Part shown: in pieces, positions 9,538-17,604 of the stretch
Layout: every line of letters begins with the position of its first letter
Numbering within the stretch: the first letter of the stretch is position 1
NCBI RefSeq assembly: GCF_019697375.1
Contig: NZ_JAHCDI010000004.1
Coordinates: 3,583,324-3,647,323 of the forward strand
Length of the DNA stretch: 64,000 nt
Reading direction: 5' to 3'
Origin: Micromonospora tarapacensis
GTDB lineage: Bacteria; Actinomycetota; Actinomycetes; Mycobacteriales; Micromonosporaceae
Position numbers and translations under genes: made by a program
The notes under the pieces: model-generated
The model's database searches: none
What the model saw: only the letters and a program-made list of their open reading frames with translations
Told to the model about the DNA's origin: nothing

Positions 9538-10128
9538 ATGAGGTTCCATCAACGAGAGCACGCCCCGCACGAGGGCCGCTGGCGCGGGTTCGGCTTCCCG
9601 CCCGGTCCGCCCTTCCCGCCCGGCGGGCACGGGTTCGGCCACGGTCACGGCGGGCACGGTCGCGGCGGTCGCGGACGCGGCCGGGGACGCCGACCCAACG
9701 TCCGCAACGCCGTGCTGGCCCTGCTCACCGAGCGGCCGATGCACGGCTACGAGATGATCCAGGAGATCGACTCGCGCACCGGCGGAGGCTGGCGACCCAG
9801 CCCCGGTTCCATCTACCCCACCCTCCAACTGCTGGAGGACGAGGGCGTCATCGCCGCCACCGAGGAGTCCGGCGGTGGCCGCAAGCGGTTCACCCTCACC
9901 GAGCAGGGCCGCGCCGAGGCGGACGCGGCGGCGCAGACGCCCCCCTGGGCGGAGGTCGCCGAGGACACGATCAACAGCTGGCACGACATCCGGCACGCCG
10001 GCGCGCAGGCGATGAACGCCCTGCGGCAGGTGATGACGACCGGCACCGACGACCAGCGGGAGCGGGCGGCCCAGGTGCTCGACGAGACCCGCCGCAAGCT
10101 GTACGCGATCCTCGCCGAATCCGAGTGA
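9538..10128 (+). CDS. PadR family transcriptional regulator
   Basis: A 196-residue regulator. Residues 1-55 are rich in His, Gly, Pro and Arg (GGHGFGHGHGGHGRGG), possibly a metal-binding or disordered tail. A PadR winged helix follows: NAVLALLTERPMHGYEMIQE, then GSIYPTLQLLEDEGVI and the wing GGGRKRFTLTEQG. The C-terminal helices for dimerisation run to the end. PadR proteins usually repress their own gene and a nearby transporter or stress gene when no ligand is bound. The ATG at 9538 has a GAAGGAG site; an ATG at 9499 lies inside the operator and is rejected. Targets could include the divergent GNAT and ABC exporter genes. Confidence 0.9.
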   Translation: MRFHQREHAPHEGRWRGFGFPPGPPFPPGGHGFGHGHGGHGRGGRGRGRGRRPNVRNAVLALLTERPMHGYEMIQEIDSRTGGGWRPSPGSIYPTLQLLEDEGVIAATEESGGGRKRFTLTEQGRAEADAAAQTPPWAEVAEDTINSWHDIRHAGAQAMNALRQVMTTGTDDQRERAAQVLDETRRKLYAILAESE

Positions 10129-10140
10129 CCCCCGGTACCC

Positions 10141-10180
10141 GCACGAGGGCGGCACCTGTCCCAGGTGGCCGCCCTCGTGC
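10141..10180. terminator. bidirectional terminator between padR and ispG
   Basis: A 13-bp perfect stem (10141-10153 with 10168-10180) continues as four more pairs across a one-base bulge. It stands between two convergent genes, so it can end both transcripts. There is no U tract, as usual in actinomycetes. Confidence 0.7.
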
Positions 10181-10236
10181 CGCCGGCCTGCCGCCCGGCC
10201 TGCCGCCCTCGTGCCGGCCGGCTGGCCGGGACCGGC

Positions 10237-11409
10237 TCAGTGCACGGTGACGGTGGCGCCGGGGAGCAGTTCGCGCAGTTCCTCGGGCAGCTCGGCGCCC
10301 ATCTCGTCGGCGAGCCGCAGCGCCTCCTCGATCAGGGTCTCCACGATCTGCGCCTCGGGCACCGTCTTGATGACCTGGCCCTTGACGAAGATCTGACCCT
10401 TGCCGTTGCCGGAGGCCACCCCCAGGTCGGCCTCGCGGGCCTCACCGGGACCGTTGACCACGCAGCCCATCACGGCGACCCGCAGCGGCACCGGCAGCCC
10501 TTCCAGGCCGGCGGTGACCTCCTCGGCCAGCTTGTAGACGTCCACCTGGGCCCGCCCACAGGACGGGCAGGAGACGATCTCCAGGCCGCGCTCGCGCAGC
10601 CCGAGCGACTCCAGGATCTGGTTGCCGACCTTGATCTCCTCGACCGGCGGCGCGGAGAGCGACACCCGGATGGTGTCGCCGATCCCCTCGGCGAGCAGCG
10701 CCCCGAAGGCGACCGCCGACTTGATGGTGCCCTGGAACGCCGGCCCGGCCTCGGTCACGCCCAGGTGCAGCGGGTAGTCGCACTGCTCGGCGAGTTGCCG
10801 GTACGCCCGGATCATCACCACCGGGTCGTTGTGCTTGACCGAGATCTTGATGTCCCGGAAGCCGTGCTCCTCGAACAGCGAGCACTCCCAGAGCGCCGAC
10901 TCGACCAGCGCCTCCGCCGTCGCCCTGCCGTACTTCGACAGCAGCCGCTTGTCCAGCGAGCCGGCGTTGACCCCGATCCGGATCGGCACGCCCGCGTCGC
11001 CGGCCGCCCGCGCGATCTCGGCGACCTTGTCGTCGAACTGCCGGATGTTGCCCGGGTTCACCCGCACCGCCGCGCAGCCGGCGTCGATCGCGGCGAAGAC
11101 GTACTTCGGCTGGAAGTGGATGTCCGCGATCACCGGGATCTGCGACTTGCGGGCGATCGCCGGCAACGCCTCCACGTCGTCCTGACTGGGCACCGCGACC
11201 CGGACGATCTGGCAGCCGGACGCGGTCAGTTCGGCGATCTGCTGGAGGGTGGCGTTGACGTCGGAGGTCAGCGTGGTGGTCATCGACTGCACGGACACCG
11301 GCGCACCGCCACCGACCGGCACCGAACCGACCATGATCTGACGGCTCGCCCGGCGCGGCGCGAGCGGCGGCGGCGGTACGGGGGGCATACCGAGGCTGAC
11401 AGCGGTCAC
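10237..11409 (-). CDS. ispG: 4-hydroxy-3-methylbut-2-enyl diphosphate synthase
   Basis: IspG (GcpE) converts 2-C-methyl-D-erythritol 2,4-cyclodiphosphate to HMBPP in the MEP isoprenoid pathway. It uses a [4Fe-4S] cluster. The N-terminal TIM-barrel-like part contains [20 protein letters not shown] and VRVNPGNIR. The C-terminal part holds the cluster ligands in CPSCGR (about residue 278) and [10 protein letters not shown]. The GTG at 11409 gives the N-terminus MTAVSLGMP typical of the family (390 residues); a GTG at 11418, next to the rseP stop, is an alternative. It is the last gene of the dxr-rseP-ispG operon, which also supplies the pathway's second step (Dxr). Confidence 0.97.
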   Translation of the reverse strand: MTAVSLGMPPVPPPPLAPRRASRQIMVGSVPVGGGAPVSVQSMTTTLTSDVNATLQQIAELTASGCQIVRVAVPSQDDVEALPAIARKSQIPVIADIHFQPKYVFAAIDAGCAAVRVNPGNIRQFDDKVAEIARAAGDAGVPIRIGVNAGSLDKRLLSKYGRATAEALVESALWECSLFEEHGFRDIKISVKHNDPVVMIRAYRQLAEQCDYPLHLGVTEAGPAFQGTIKSAVAFGALLAEGIGDTIRVSLSAPPVEEIKVGNQILESLGLRERGLEIVSCPSCGRAQVDVYKLAEEVTAGLEGLPVPLRVAVMGCVVNGPGEAREADLGVASGNGKGQIFVKGQVIKTVPEAQIVETLIEEALRLADEMGAELPEELRELLPGATVTVH

Positions 11410-11418
11410 TTCAGGCAC

Positions 11419-12669
11419 TCACCTTGGGAAGAGGGTGATCGGGTTGACCACGTCCGCGGTGATCGTGAGCAGCGTGAACACGCCACCGATCAGGATCACC
11501 ACGTACGTGAAGGGCATCAGCTTGAAGTAGTCGACCCGACCCGGGTCGGGCCGGCGCAGCCGCGCGTACACCCAGGAGCGGGCCCGCTCGAACCAGGCGA
11601 TGGCGATGTGCCCGCCGTCCAGCGGCAGCAGCGGCAGCAGGTTGAACACCCCGATGAAGAAGTTCAGTGAGATGAACAGCATGACGAAGATTTCCCAGGC
11701 GTCGTTGGCGACCGCCTCGCCGCCGAGCACGCTGGCACCGACCACGCTGATCGGGGTGTCGATGTCCCGCTCGCCGCCGGTGATGGCGGTCCAGAGCGCG
11801 GGGATCTTCTCCGGCAGCCGCTGCAATGCCTGGGCGGTGGCCACCGCCATGTCGCCGATGAACTCGCTCGTCGCGCCGACCGCCGCCACCGGGCCGTAGC
11901 TGACCAGGCCCGGGGTGGAGATGACCAGGCCGACGCCGAGCGCCGGAACGTCGGTGACCGGCCCGTCCGGGTCGTCGATCGGCGGGCGCTTGGTGGTGCC
12001 GAGGACGGTCTCGGTGGTGCCGGGCTGACCGTCACGCTCGTACCCGATCTTGGCGGTGCCGCCCGGGGTCATGGTCCGCAGGGTGGTGAGCAGGTCGCCG
12101 TAGCTGTTGATCGGGGTGCCGTTGAGCGACGTGATCCGGTCGCCGTCACGCAGCTGGGCCGCGGCGGCCGGGCTGGCGGCGTCGCCCGCCTCGCAGGCCC
12201 GGTAGGTGGTGTCCGGCAGTACGCACTGCTGGAGGGCGATCACCGCAGGCTCGGCGCGGATCTGCTCCTCGGTGCTCGGGCGGTCGGGGTTGGGCAGGCC
12301 GAACGTCATCGCCGCCAACCAGGCAGCGAAGATCGCCAAGCCGAAGTGGGTGACCGAACCGGCGGACATCACGATGGTGCGCTTCCACACCGGGTAGCGC
12401 CACATGGCCCGCTTCTCGTCACCGGGCTCGACGTCGTCGTCCTGTGGCGTCATCCCGACGATCTTGCAGAAGCCGCCGAGCGGGATGCCCTTGATCCCGT
12501 ACTCGGTCTCGCCACGCTTGAAGGACCAGAGGGTGGGGCCGAAGCCGACGAAGTAGCGGGTGACCTTCATGCCGAAGGCCTTGGCGGTGAGCATGTGGCC
12601 GGCCTCGTGCAGGCTCACCGAGACGAGGATGCCGAGGGCGAAGAGCACCACCCCGAACGCGAACGACAT
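11419..12669 (-). CDS. rseP: RIP metalloprotease RseP / site-2 protease, M50 family
   Basis: A 416-residue intramembrane zinc protease. HEAGH at residues 21-25 gives two zinc-binding histidines and the catalytic glutamate, and LLPLDGGH near the C-terminus supplies the third ligand. Hydrophobic segments lie at about 1-20, 110-130, 330-350 and 385-405, with a PDZ domain (LRDGDRITSLNGTPI) on the outer face. Homologues (Rip1 of M. tuberculosis) cut anti-sigma factors and control the envelope stress response. The ATG overlaps the dxr stop by one base (TGATG) and follows GAAGGAG, so it is coupled to dxr. Confidence 0.95.
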   Translation of the reverse strand: MSFAFGVVLFALGILVSVSLHEAGHMLTAKAFGMKVTRYFVGFGPTLWSFKRGETEYGIKGIPLGGFCKIVGMTPQDDDVEPGDEKRAMWRYPVWKRTIVMSAGSVTHFGLAIFAAWLAAMTFGLPNPDRPSTEEQIRAEPAVIALQQCVLPDTTYRACEAGDAASPAAAAQLRDGDRITSLNGTPINSYGDLLTTLRTMTPGGTAKIGYERDGQPGTTETVLGTTKRPPIDDPDGPVTDVPALGVGLVISTPGLVSYGPVAAVGATSEFIGDMAVATAQALQRLPEKIPALWTAITGGERDIDTPISVVGASVLGGEAVANDAWEIFVMLFISLNFFIGVFNLLPLLPLDGGHIAIAWFERARSWVYARLRRPDPGRVDYFKLMPFTYVVILIGGVFTLLTITADVVNPITLFPR

Positions 12670-13898
12670 CAAGCTCCTTCCACCGCAGCAGCGATGATCT
12701 CCTGCGCGTGTGCGCGCGCCCACGACTCGGCGTCGAGTACGTCCTCGACGGTACCCGGTTCGCCGAAGTCGGGAGCCTCCTCCAACACCCGCTGTAGGGT
12801 GTCGACAATGCCGAGGAAGGGCAGCCGCCCGGCGACGAACGCCGCCACGCACTCCTCGTTGGCCGCGTTGTAGATCGCCGGCCGGCAGCGCCCCGCCTCG
12901 CCGGCCGCCTTGGCCAGCGCCACCGCCGGGAACGCCGCGTCGTCCAGCGGCGCGAACTCCCAGCTGTGCGCCGTGGTCCAGTCGACGGCGGCGGCGGCCT
13001 CGGGCACCCGCTCCGGCCAGCCCAGCCCCAGGGCGATCGGCAGCCGCATGTCCGGCGGGCTGGCCTGGGCGAGCGTCGATCCGTCGACGAACTCGACCAT
13101 CGAGTGGATCACCGACTGGGGGTGCACCATCACGGTGATGTCGGCGTACGGCACGTCGAACAGCTCGTGCGCCTCGATCACCTCCAGCGCCTTGTTGACC
13201 ATCGTCGCCGAGTTGATCGTGACGACCGGACCCATGTTCCACGTCGGGTGCGCGAGGGCCTGCTCGGGCGTGACGGTCGTCAACTCGTCGCGCCGCCTGC
13301 CCCGGAACGGCCCGCCGCTGGCCGTGACGATCAGCCGGCGCACCTCACCCCGGGTGCCGCCGCGCAGACACTGGGCGAGCGCCGAGTGCTCCGAATCCAC
13401 CGGGACGATCTGCTCCGGCCGCGTCACCGCTGCCCTGACCAGCGAGCCGCCGGCAACGAGGGACTCCTTGTTGGCCAGCGCGAGGGTACGCCCGGCGCGC
13501 AGCGCCGCCAGGGTCGGCGCCAGCCCGAGCGACCCCACCACCCCGTTGAGTACGACGTCGCACGGCCACTGTGCCAGCTCGCTCATCGCGTCCGGCCCGG
13601 CCACGATCTTGGGCAGCTTGAACTCGCCGCTGGCCCAGCCCCGCCGGCTCGCCTCCGCGTAGAACGCCAACTGGAGATCCTGCGCCGCGGACGCCTTCGC
13701 CACCCCGACCGCCTCGACGCCGAGTTCGAGGGCCTGGGCGGCGAGCAGACCGATGTTGCCCCCACCGGCACCGAGCGCCACCACCCGGAACCGGCCCGGG
13801 TTGCGCCGCACGATGTCGATGGCCTGGGTACCGACCGACCCGGTACAACCCAGCAGCACAAGATCACGGGGGGACGTCACGCTCCCATTGTTCCCCAC
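12669..13898 (-). CDS. dxr: 1-deoxy-D-xylulose 5-phosphate reductoisomerase
   Basis: Dxr (IspC) makes 2-C-methyl-D-erythritol 4-phosphate from DXP using NADPH, the committed step of the MEP pathway. The NADPH-binding motif GCTGSVGTQ is near residue 17. The metal and substrate sites read [34 protein letters not shown] and [13 protein letters not shown]. The length (409) is normal for the family. The start is either the ATG at 13898 or a GTG at 13880 ([11 protein letters not shown]). This is the first gene of the dxr-rseP-ispG operon, and the order is as in Mycobacterium and Streptomyces. Confidence 0.96.
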   Translation of the reverse strand: MGNNGSVTSPRDLVLLGCTGSVGTQAIDIVRRNPGRFRVVALGAGGGNIGLLAAQALELGVEAVGVAKASAAQDLQLAFYAEASRRGWASGEFKLPKIVAGPDAMSELAQWPCDVVLNGVVGSLGLAPTLAALRAGRTLALANKESLVAGGSLVRAAVTRPEQIVPVDSEHSALAQCLRGGTRGEVRRLIVTASGGPFRGRRRDELTTVTPEQALAHPTWNMGPVVTINSATMVNKALEVIEAHELFDVPYADITVMVHPQSVIHSMVEFVDGSTLAQASPPDMRLPIALGLGWPERVPEAAAAVDWTTAHSWEFAPLDDAAFPAVALAKAAGEAGRCRPAIYNAANEECVAAFVAGRLPFLGIVDTLQRVLEEAPDFGEPGTVEDVLDAESWARAHAQEIIAAAVEGA

Positions 13899-13910
13899 CG
13901 CCCTCCGGTG

Positions 13911-13951
13911 CGCGGAAGGGCACCTTGTTGCGCCTGAGGTCGCGGAAGGGC
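13911..13951. repeat. short direct repeat in the gap upstream of dxr
   Basis: The 11-mer CGCGGAAGGGC occurs at 13911-13921 and again at 13941-13951, 30 bases apart, within an otherwise non-coding stretch. It resembles the A/G-rich intergenic repeats common in Micromonospora, but that is from memory and unverified. Confidence 0.45.
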
Positions 13952-13972
13952 GCGTCTCTGAAGGAGGGGACG

Positions 13973-14372
13973 CTACTTCCCTCCCCGGTCCGCCTCCGGC
14001 GGGATCCGGCCTTCCGTCGAGTCAGCATCCTGCGGTGCCTCGTCGTCGAGCAGGTCGGCCGGGTCAACCGAGAAGTCGAAGGGCCGATTCATCACGAATG
14101 TGGTGCCGGCGGCGGGGCGATCGTGGGCACCCGCCCGGTCGGCCGCCGCCAGGCGAGCGCAGCACCGCGAGATCCGGGATGAAGAGATCATCGCCGGAGA
14201 CCAGGTTGACCGAGTGGTACGCCCACAGCCCAGCGGCTCGTGCTGCCCGTCTCAGCCGGTAGCCAAGCTCACGCCGCACCGTCCGCCGATCGACACCGCC
14301 ACCAGCGGTGACCACGACACAACCATGCGAGACCTCGATCCTCGGTCCGTTGTTTCCCGGCAGCACGTCCAC
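13973..14372 (-). pseudogene. decayed Uma2-family (PD-D/ExK nuclease-like) gene
   Basis: Two frames on the minus strand together give pieces of a Uma2 protein. From 14372: DVLPGNNGPRIEV, then HGCVVVT (the ELIDG strand) and AYHSVNLVSGDDLFIPDLAVLR (cut here: YHSVNLV and IPDLAVLR are the key parts). The second frame then gives FVMNRPFDFSVDPADLLDDE, the usual C-terminal strand. The roughly 75 residues in between, which carry the ExK half of the active site, are missing, and the frame changes at the junction near 14100-14130. It is therefore a deletion remnant. Uma2 genes are numerous in actinomycetes and often decay; a second shortened copy lies at 47.9 kb. Confidence 0.65.
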
Positions 14373-14378
14373 CGCAGC

Positions 14379-14410
14379 GCTCGCTGTCCACGACGCTCGC
14401 TGTCCACGAC
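14379..14410. repeat. 16-bp perfect tandem duplication
   Basis: GCTCGCTGTCCACGAC is present twice in direct succession (14379-14394, 14395-14410), just upstream of the Uma2 remnant and beside the 21-bp hairpin. It is likely a local duplication in non-coding DNA. Confidence 0.8.
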
Positions 14411-14427
14411 CCAGGACTCGCCAGCTA

Positions 14428-14472
14428 ATCTTGGACAGTTTCCGTTAGCACCTAACGGAAACTGTCCAAGAT
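14428..14472. repeat. perfect 21-bp inverted repeat with 3-base loop
   Basis: The arms 14428-14448 and 14452-14472 are fully complementary around the loop CAC. The arm reads ATCTTGGACAGTTTCCGTTA plus G, which is clearly more AT-rich than its surroundings. It lies in the 225-base gap between the DUF397 gene and the Uma2 remnant. It could be a terminator, a palindromic interspersed repeat or a protein-binding site. Confidence 0.9.
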
Positions 14473-14597
14473 CTCACATCCCATGTCTCGCCCCGGCGCC
14501 GCGCATAGCCGATTCGGGTTGTGACCGACACCGTTGCGGCCATCCGGCAGCCTTCCCGCCTCGTAGGGACCACAATTCCACCGAACCAGTTTCCTGA

Positions 14598-14876
14598 TCA
14601 TGCTCCGACCAGCCCGGCGATGCGAAGACCGGCCCGGTGCCGACCGGGTTCGGTCGGCACCGGCCGGGTCGCGCCAGGTTCAGGTGCGGGGGCGAAGCGG
14701 CCCGCGCGGGTGGCGGCGACGAACCGGGTCCAGCTCGGCGCGGCGAAGCTCAGCTCCGCACCCTGCCGGTCCTTGCTGTCGCGTACGCCGACCGCGTCGA
14801 CGAATCCCGCCACCTCGACGCACTCACCACTACCACCTGACCGGGACGACGTGCGCCACACCCCGTCACGTTTCAT
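14598..14876 (-). CDS. DUF397 domain-containing protein
   Basis: A 92-residue protein with the DUF397 core in its first 60 residues: VWRTSSRSGGSGECVEVA, VGVRDSKDRQGAELSF and WTRFVAATRAGRF. About 30 residues rich in Pro and Arg follow, longer than usual. DUF397 proteins are small partners encoded beside XRE/DUF5753 regulators across actinomycetes (the BldB/WhiJ-type context of Streptomyces). The ATG overlaps the regulator's stop by four bases (ATGA), so the two are translationally coupled. Confidence 0.9.
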   Translation of the reverse strand: MKRDGVWRTSSRSGGSGECVEVAGFVDAVGVRDSKDRQGAELSFAAPSWTRFVAATRAGRFAPAPEPGATRPVPTEPGRHRAGLRIAGLVGA

Positions 14877-15748
14877 TGGGTCATCTCCTTCGCGATCGCC
14901 GTGATCAGCTCACGGGAGTCATCGACATCGAGCGCCCGCTCGCCGAGCGAGCGCCAGACTTCCTCGTAGGTCCGGATCTCGTGCGGCTTGTCGAGATAGA
15001 CCGCGCCGCAGGGACCGTCCATGTAGATCGTGGTCGGCTCCGGCTCCCGCACGTCAGTGGGGAAGTCGAGCAAGGTGAAGGTGCCTGTGAAAGCCGACCG
15101 GAACAGGCCGGCGGTCAGGGGCAGCACCCGGACCTTGAGGTTGTGCTGCCGGCTGGCCACCACCAACGCATCCAGTTGCCGAGCCATCGCCGACCGGTCA
15201 CGAAGCGGCCGGCGCAGCACCGCCTCGCTGAGGATCACGTCGTAGTAGGGCGCCCGGGGTACCGCGCGTGCAAGTAGCCGTTGCCTGCGCAGCCGGACAT
15301 CCACCTTGGCCTGCTGCTCCGCCGCGCTCAGCTGCGGGTGGTCGGTTGCGATGACCTCGGTCATGTACTCGACCGTCTGCAACAGGCCGGGTACCAGGTC
15401 GGCTTCGTACTTTCGGATCTTGGTGGCGGCGGTTTCCAGGCCGACGTACAGCTTGAACCAGTCCTCGATCGCCTCCCCGTAGCTGTGCCACCAGCCGTGC
15501 GCCTTGGTCTCGCGGGCCAGCGACCGCATCGTCTTGATCGTCTCGCGGCCCACGCCGTACACCCGGCACATGGCCTCCACGTCGTTCGGGTGCATGGGGA
15601 CCTGGCCGGTTTCGTACCGCCAGATCCGGGGCGTCGACCATTCCAGTTCCTTCGCCGCCGCCGCCACCGTCACATGCGCGTTTTCCCGAAGTTCTCTCAA
15701 ATACCTGCCGAGCTGCCTACGCGGGACGGTGCTTCCCGGGTCGTCCAC
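14873..15748 (-). CDS. XRE-family helix-turn-helix regulator with DUF5753 domain
   Basis: The 291-residue protein has an N-terminal Cro/C1-type helix-turn-helix (about residues 12-70: LGRYLRELRENAHVT, AAAKELEWSTPRIWRYETG). A DUF5753 ligand/effector domain follows (about 100-280: YEADLVPGLLQTVEYM, LSEAVLRRPL, VRVLPLTAGLF, YLDKPHEIRTYEEVW). Such regulators act with DUF397 partners in development and secondary metabolism in Streptomyces (WhiJ type). The GTG at 15748 follows GAAGGAG. The divergent operon of small genes at 15955 may be one of its targets. Confidence 0.93.
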   Translation of the reverse strand: MDDPGSTVPRRQLGRYLRELRENAHVTVAAAAKELEWSTPRIWRYETGQVPMHPNDVEAMCRVYGVGRETIKTMRSLARETKAHGWWHSYGEAIEDWFKLYVGLETAATKIRKYEADLVPGLLQTVEYMTEVIATDHPQLSAAEQQAKVDVRLRRQRLLARAVPRAPYYDVILSEAVLRRPLRDRSAMARQLDALVVASRQHNLKVRVLPLTAGLFRSAFTGTFTLLDFPTDVREPEPTTIYMDGPCGAVYLDKPHEIRTYEEVWRSLGERALDVDDSRELITAIAKEMTQ

Positions 15749-15954
15749 GTCATCTCCTTCGCTGCTGTCGCGTAAGGCACCTCATCCCTTGATTCGCATT
15801 CTTCCGCAGAACATTGCGCAAGGCCAGTAGTGAAATGACCATCGTGGATGACCGGCCGATCCCCCTGGCCGGTCACGACCGGGGCGGGCGCCCTCCCCGA
15901 AACCTCATCCCGGCGCTCGCCCCGGCACCGTCACCATTCGACAGTGGGAGCACC
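15749..15954. promoter_or_regulatory. divergent control region between XRE regulator and small-gene operon
   Basis: A 206-base gap between divergent genes, less GC-rich than its neighbours. It holds the palindrome TTGCGCAA near 15815 and promoter-like TTGATT upstream on either strand. The left part should carry the XRE promoter and the right part that of the three-gene operon. No stronger motif was found. Confidence 0.35.
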
Positions 15955-16209
15955 ATGGAATCGATCGACGACGCGCTCGGCGAGATCCCGCCACCGCCCT
16001 ACGTGACCGCCGAAGACGTCACCTTCGCGCTGCGGGCGATCATCGTGCACGCCGCCGAACAATGGCCCGACGGCCCGCGCTGCCGCAACGACCGGGCGCG
16101 CCACCCCTGCCGCCTGCACCGCTGGGGCCGCCGCGTCCTCGCCCAACGTGGCCTCACCGACCAGGAGATCCAGACGATGCTCGCCGAGCAGGAAGCCTCC
16201 CGCCCATGA
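15955..16209 (+). CDS. small protein of unknown function, first gene of three-gene overlapping operon
   Basis: An 84-residue protein that I do not recognise. The ATG at 15955 follows GTGGGAGCACC; an in-frame ATG at 15835 would add 40 residues without a good binding site. After an acidic, proline-rich start (LGEIPPPPYVTAEDV) it is helical and carries two cysteines and a histidine in GPRCRND...HPCRLHRWG, which might bind a metal. Its stop overlaps the start of the DivIVA-type gene (ATGA). Confidence 0.6.
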   Translation: MESIDDALGEIPPPPYVTAEDVTFALRAIIVHAAEQWPDGPRCRNDRARHPCRLHRWGRRVLAQRGLTDQEIQTMLAEQEASRP

Positions 16210-16448
16210 TCTACGTGAGCGGAGAGCGCCCGCTCCCCCAGCACGTCCGCGCCGCCACCTTCGACACCCGCTGGCGCGGCCTCGACCCCGCCCAGGTGCA
16301 CGACTATCTCAACCGGCTCGCCGACGAGTTGGAGCGGCTGCACCGCGAACTCACCACCGCCAACACCGAGGCCGAACGCATCCGCCAGGCACTGCGACAG
16401 TGGCAGTCCCGCCAGACCGCCCACCGCCACCATTCGAGGTCGCGATGA
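16206..16448 (+). CDS. short DivIVA-domain protein
   Basis: An 80-residue protein. Residues 15-50 (FDTRWRGLDPAQVHDYLNRL, then ADELERLHREL) match the DivIVA/Wag31 N-terminal domain and the start of its coiled coil. DivIVA proteins bind curved membrane at cell poles and septa; here the long coiled coil is missing and the rest is a short basic tail (RQTAHRHHSRSR). The start overlaps the previous stop by four bases and its own stop overlaps the next start by four bases. Confidence 0.75.
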   Translation: MIYVSGERPLPQHVRAATFDTRWRGLDPAQVHDYLNRLADELERLHRELTTANTEAERIRQALRQWQSRQTAHRHHSRSR

Positions 16449-16690
16449 GCCCGCCCCGCTGGATCATCCACCTGCCCACCAGGCTGACCAGCCTGGACGA
16501 GGCCACCGCACTCGCCGTCGCGCTCCGCGACTCGCTCGGCCACCTCACGGCCATCGACTTCGGCGAAACCACCCTCAGCGAAGAAGACCGCCAATTCCTG
16601 CGCCACCGGGTCTGGTGCGACACCGCACTCGACGGCCCGCACCGCTGCCACCGCCCCAACGACCACGCCGGCCCCTGCACAGTCACGTGA
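16445..16690 (+). CDS. small putative zinc-binding protein, last gene of three-gene operon
   Basis: An 81-residue protein of unknown function. The N-terminal 60 residues are a small alpha/beta segment (WIIHLPTRLTSLDEATALAV, LTAIDFGETTLSEEDRQF). The C-terminus has closely spaced cysteines and histidines: WCDTALDGPHRCHRPNDHAG followed by PC, a pattern seen in short zinc-binding tails of actinomycete proteins. The ATG overlaps the preceding stop (ATGA). The three genes are thus a single translationally coupled unit. Confidence 0.55.
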   Translation: MSPPRWIIHLPTRLTSLDEATALAVALRDSLGHLTAIDFGETTLSEEDRQFLRHRVWCDTALDGPHRCHRPNDHAGPCTVT

Positions 16691-16906
16691 TCGACTCCGC
16701 TTCGGCGATGCCGCGGGCCGGGACGCGACGGATGGCGTGGCGGATTGCCGCCGGGACACCGACCAGCAGCACGACTGCCGCGATCACCAGGACGGCGCTG
16801 GTCGCCGTGCTCTGGAGCGGCCAGCCCGTTGACGCTCTCAGCTCGACAGTGTCCAGACACCGGAAGCCGGTGCGGCGCAGGTGGGCGTGGGGCCAGCCGG
16901 AGTGGG
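16683..16906 (-). other. gap with a hydrophobic open frame but no start codon
   Basis: This 216-base gap holds a minus-strand frame ending at 16683 that reads a membrane-like stretch (STATSAVLVIAAVVLLVGV) followed by AIRHAIRRVPARG. Upstream the frame stays open into the GNAT gene, but no ATG or GTG precedes the hydrophobic part. It may be the remnant of a small membrane protein or a chance frame. Confidence 0.3.
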
Positions 16907-17476
16907 TCAGCGACCGCGGACGTCGGCCGGTTCGGACGGGCCGGTCAGGACGAAGGTTTCCACCTCGGTGCCGCCGTACCAGTCGGTGCGCCGGCCCACG
17001 TGGGTCATGCCGAGCCGGCGGCAGACCGCCATCGAGCGCTCGTTGCCCGGCGTCACCACGGCATACACCTGCCGGGTGCCGGCGGCGAACTCGCGCGCCA
17101 GTACGGCCCGGGCCGCCTCGGTGGCGTAGCCGTGGCCCCAGGAGTCGGGGTGCAGGTGCCAGCCCACCTCGATGTCCTCGGTCGGCGTGCTGCCGTCGGC
17201 GCCCGGCAGCGGTTTCAGCAGTACGCTGCCCGCCACCGCGCCGGTGTCACGCACCTCGATCGCCCAGATGCCGTACCGGCCGGCGTACGGCGCGTACCGT
17301 TCGCCCCAGGTGGCCAGGCGCTCGGCGGCCTGGCCGGGCTCGGTGAGCCGGCCCGCTCCCCCGCCCAGCCAGCGCATCACCTCGTCCCGGGAGTAGATGT
17401 CGTAGATCCGGGCCAGGTCGACCGGTGCGGCGGTCCAGTCGCGCAACGTCAGCCGGTCGGTCGTGTCGACGGTCAT
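16907..17476 (-). CDS. GNAT family N-acetyltransferase (RimJ/RimL type)
   Basis: A 189-residue acetyltransferase. It starts with the typical TDRLTLRDWT strand. WHLHPDSWGHGYATEAARAV is the acetyl-CoA pyrophosphate loop and VTPGNERSMAVCRRLGMTHV the second conserved block. The family acetylates protein N-termini (RimJ/RimL) or small molecules; the target cannot be read from the sequence. It stands alone, divergent from the YihY-type membrane protein. Confidence 0.88.
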   Translation of the reverse strand: MTVDTTDRLTLRDWTAAPVDLARIYDIYSRDEVMRWLGGGAGRLTEPGQAAERLATWGERYAPYAGRYGIWAIEVRDTGAVAGSVLLKPLPGADGSTPTEDIEVGWHLHPDSWGHGYATEAARAVLAREFAAGTRQVYAVVTPGNERSMAVCRRLGMTHVGRRTDWYGGTEVETFVLTGPSEPADVRGR

Positions 17477-17520
17477 GGTCGGCGATCCTAGCCACGACGA
17501 TCAGGGCACCCGGGGATGCT

Positions 17521-17554
17521 CGGCGGGGACGGCGACCCGGCGGGGACGGCGACC
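17521..17554. repeat. 17-bp perfect tandem repeat
   Basis: CGGCGGGGACGGCGACC occurs twice in direct succession in the 128-base gap between the divergent GNAT and YihY-type genes. It may lie in the leader of the latter. Confidence 0.85.
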
Positions 17555-17604
17555 CGGCGCCGACGCGACGGTTGCCGGCGGAGACGAAGGGGAAATGGAG
17601 CGCG

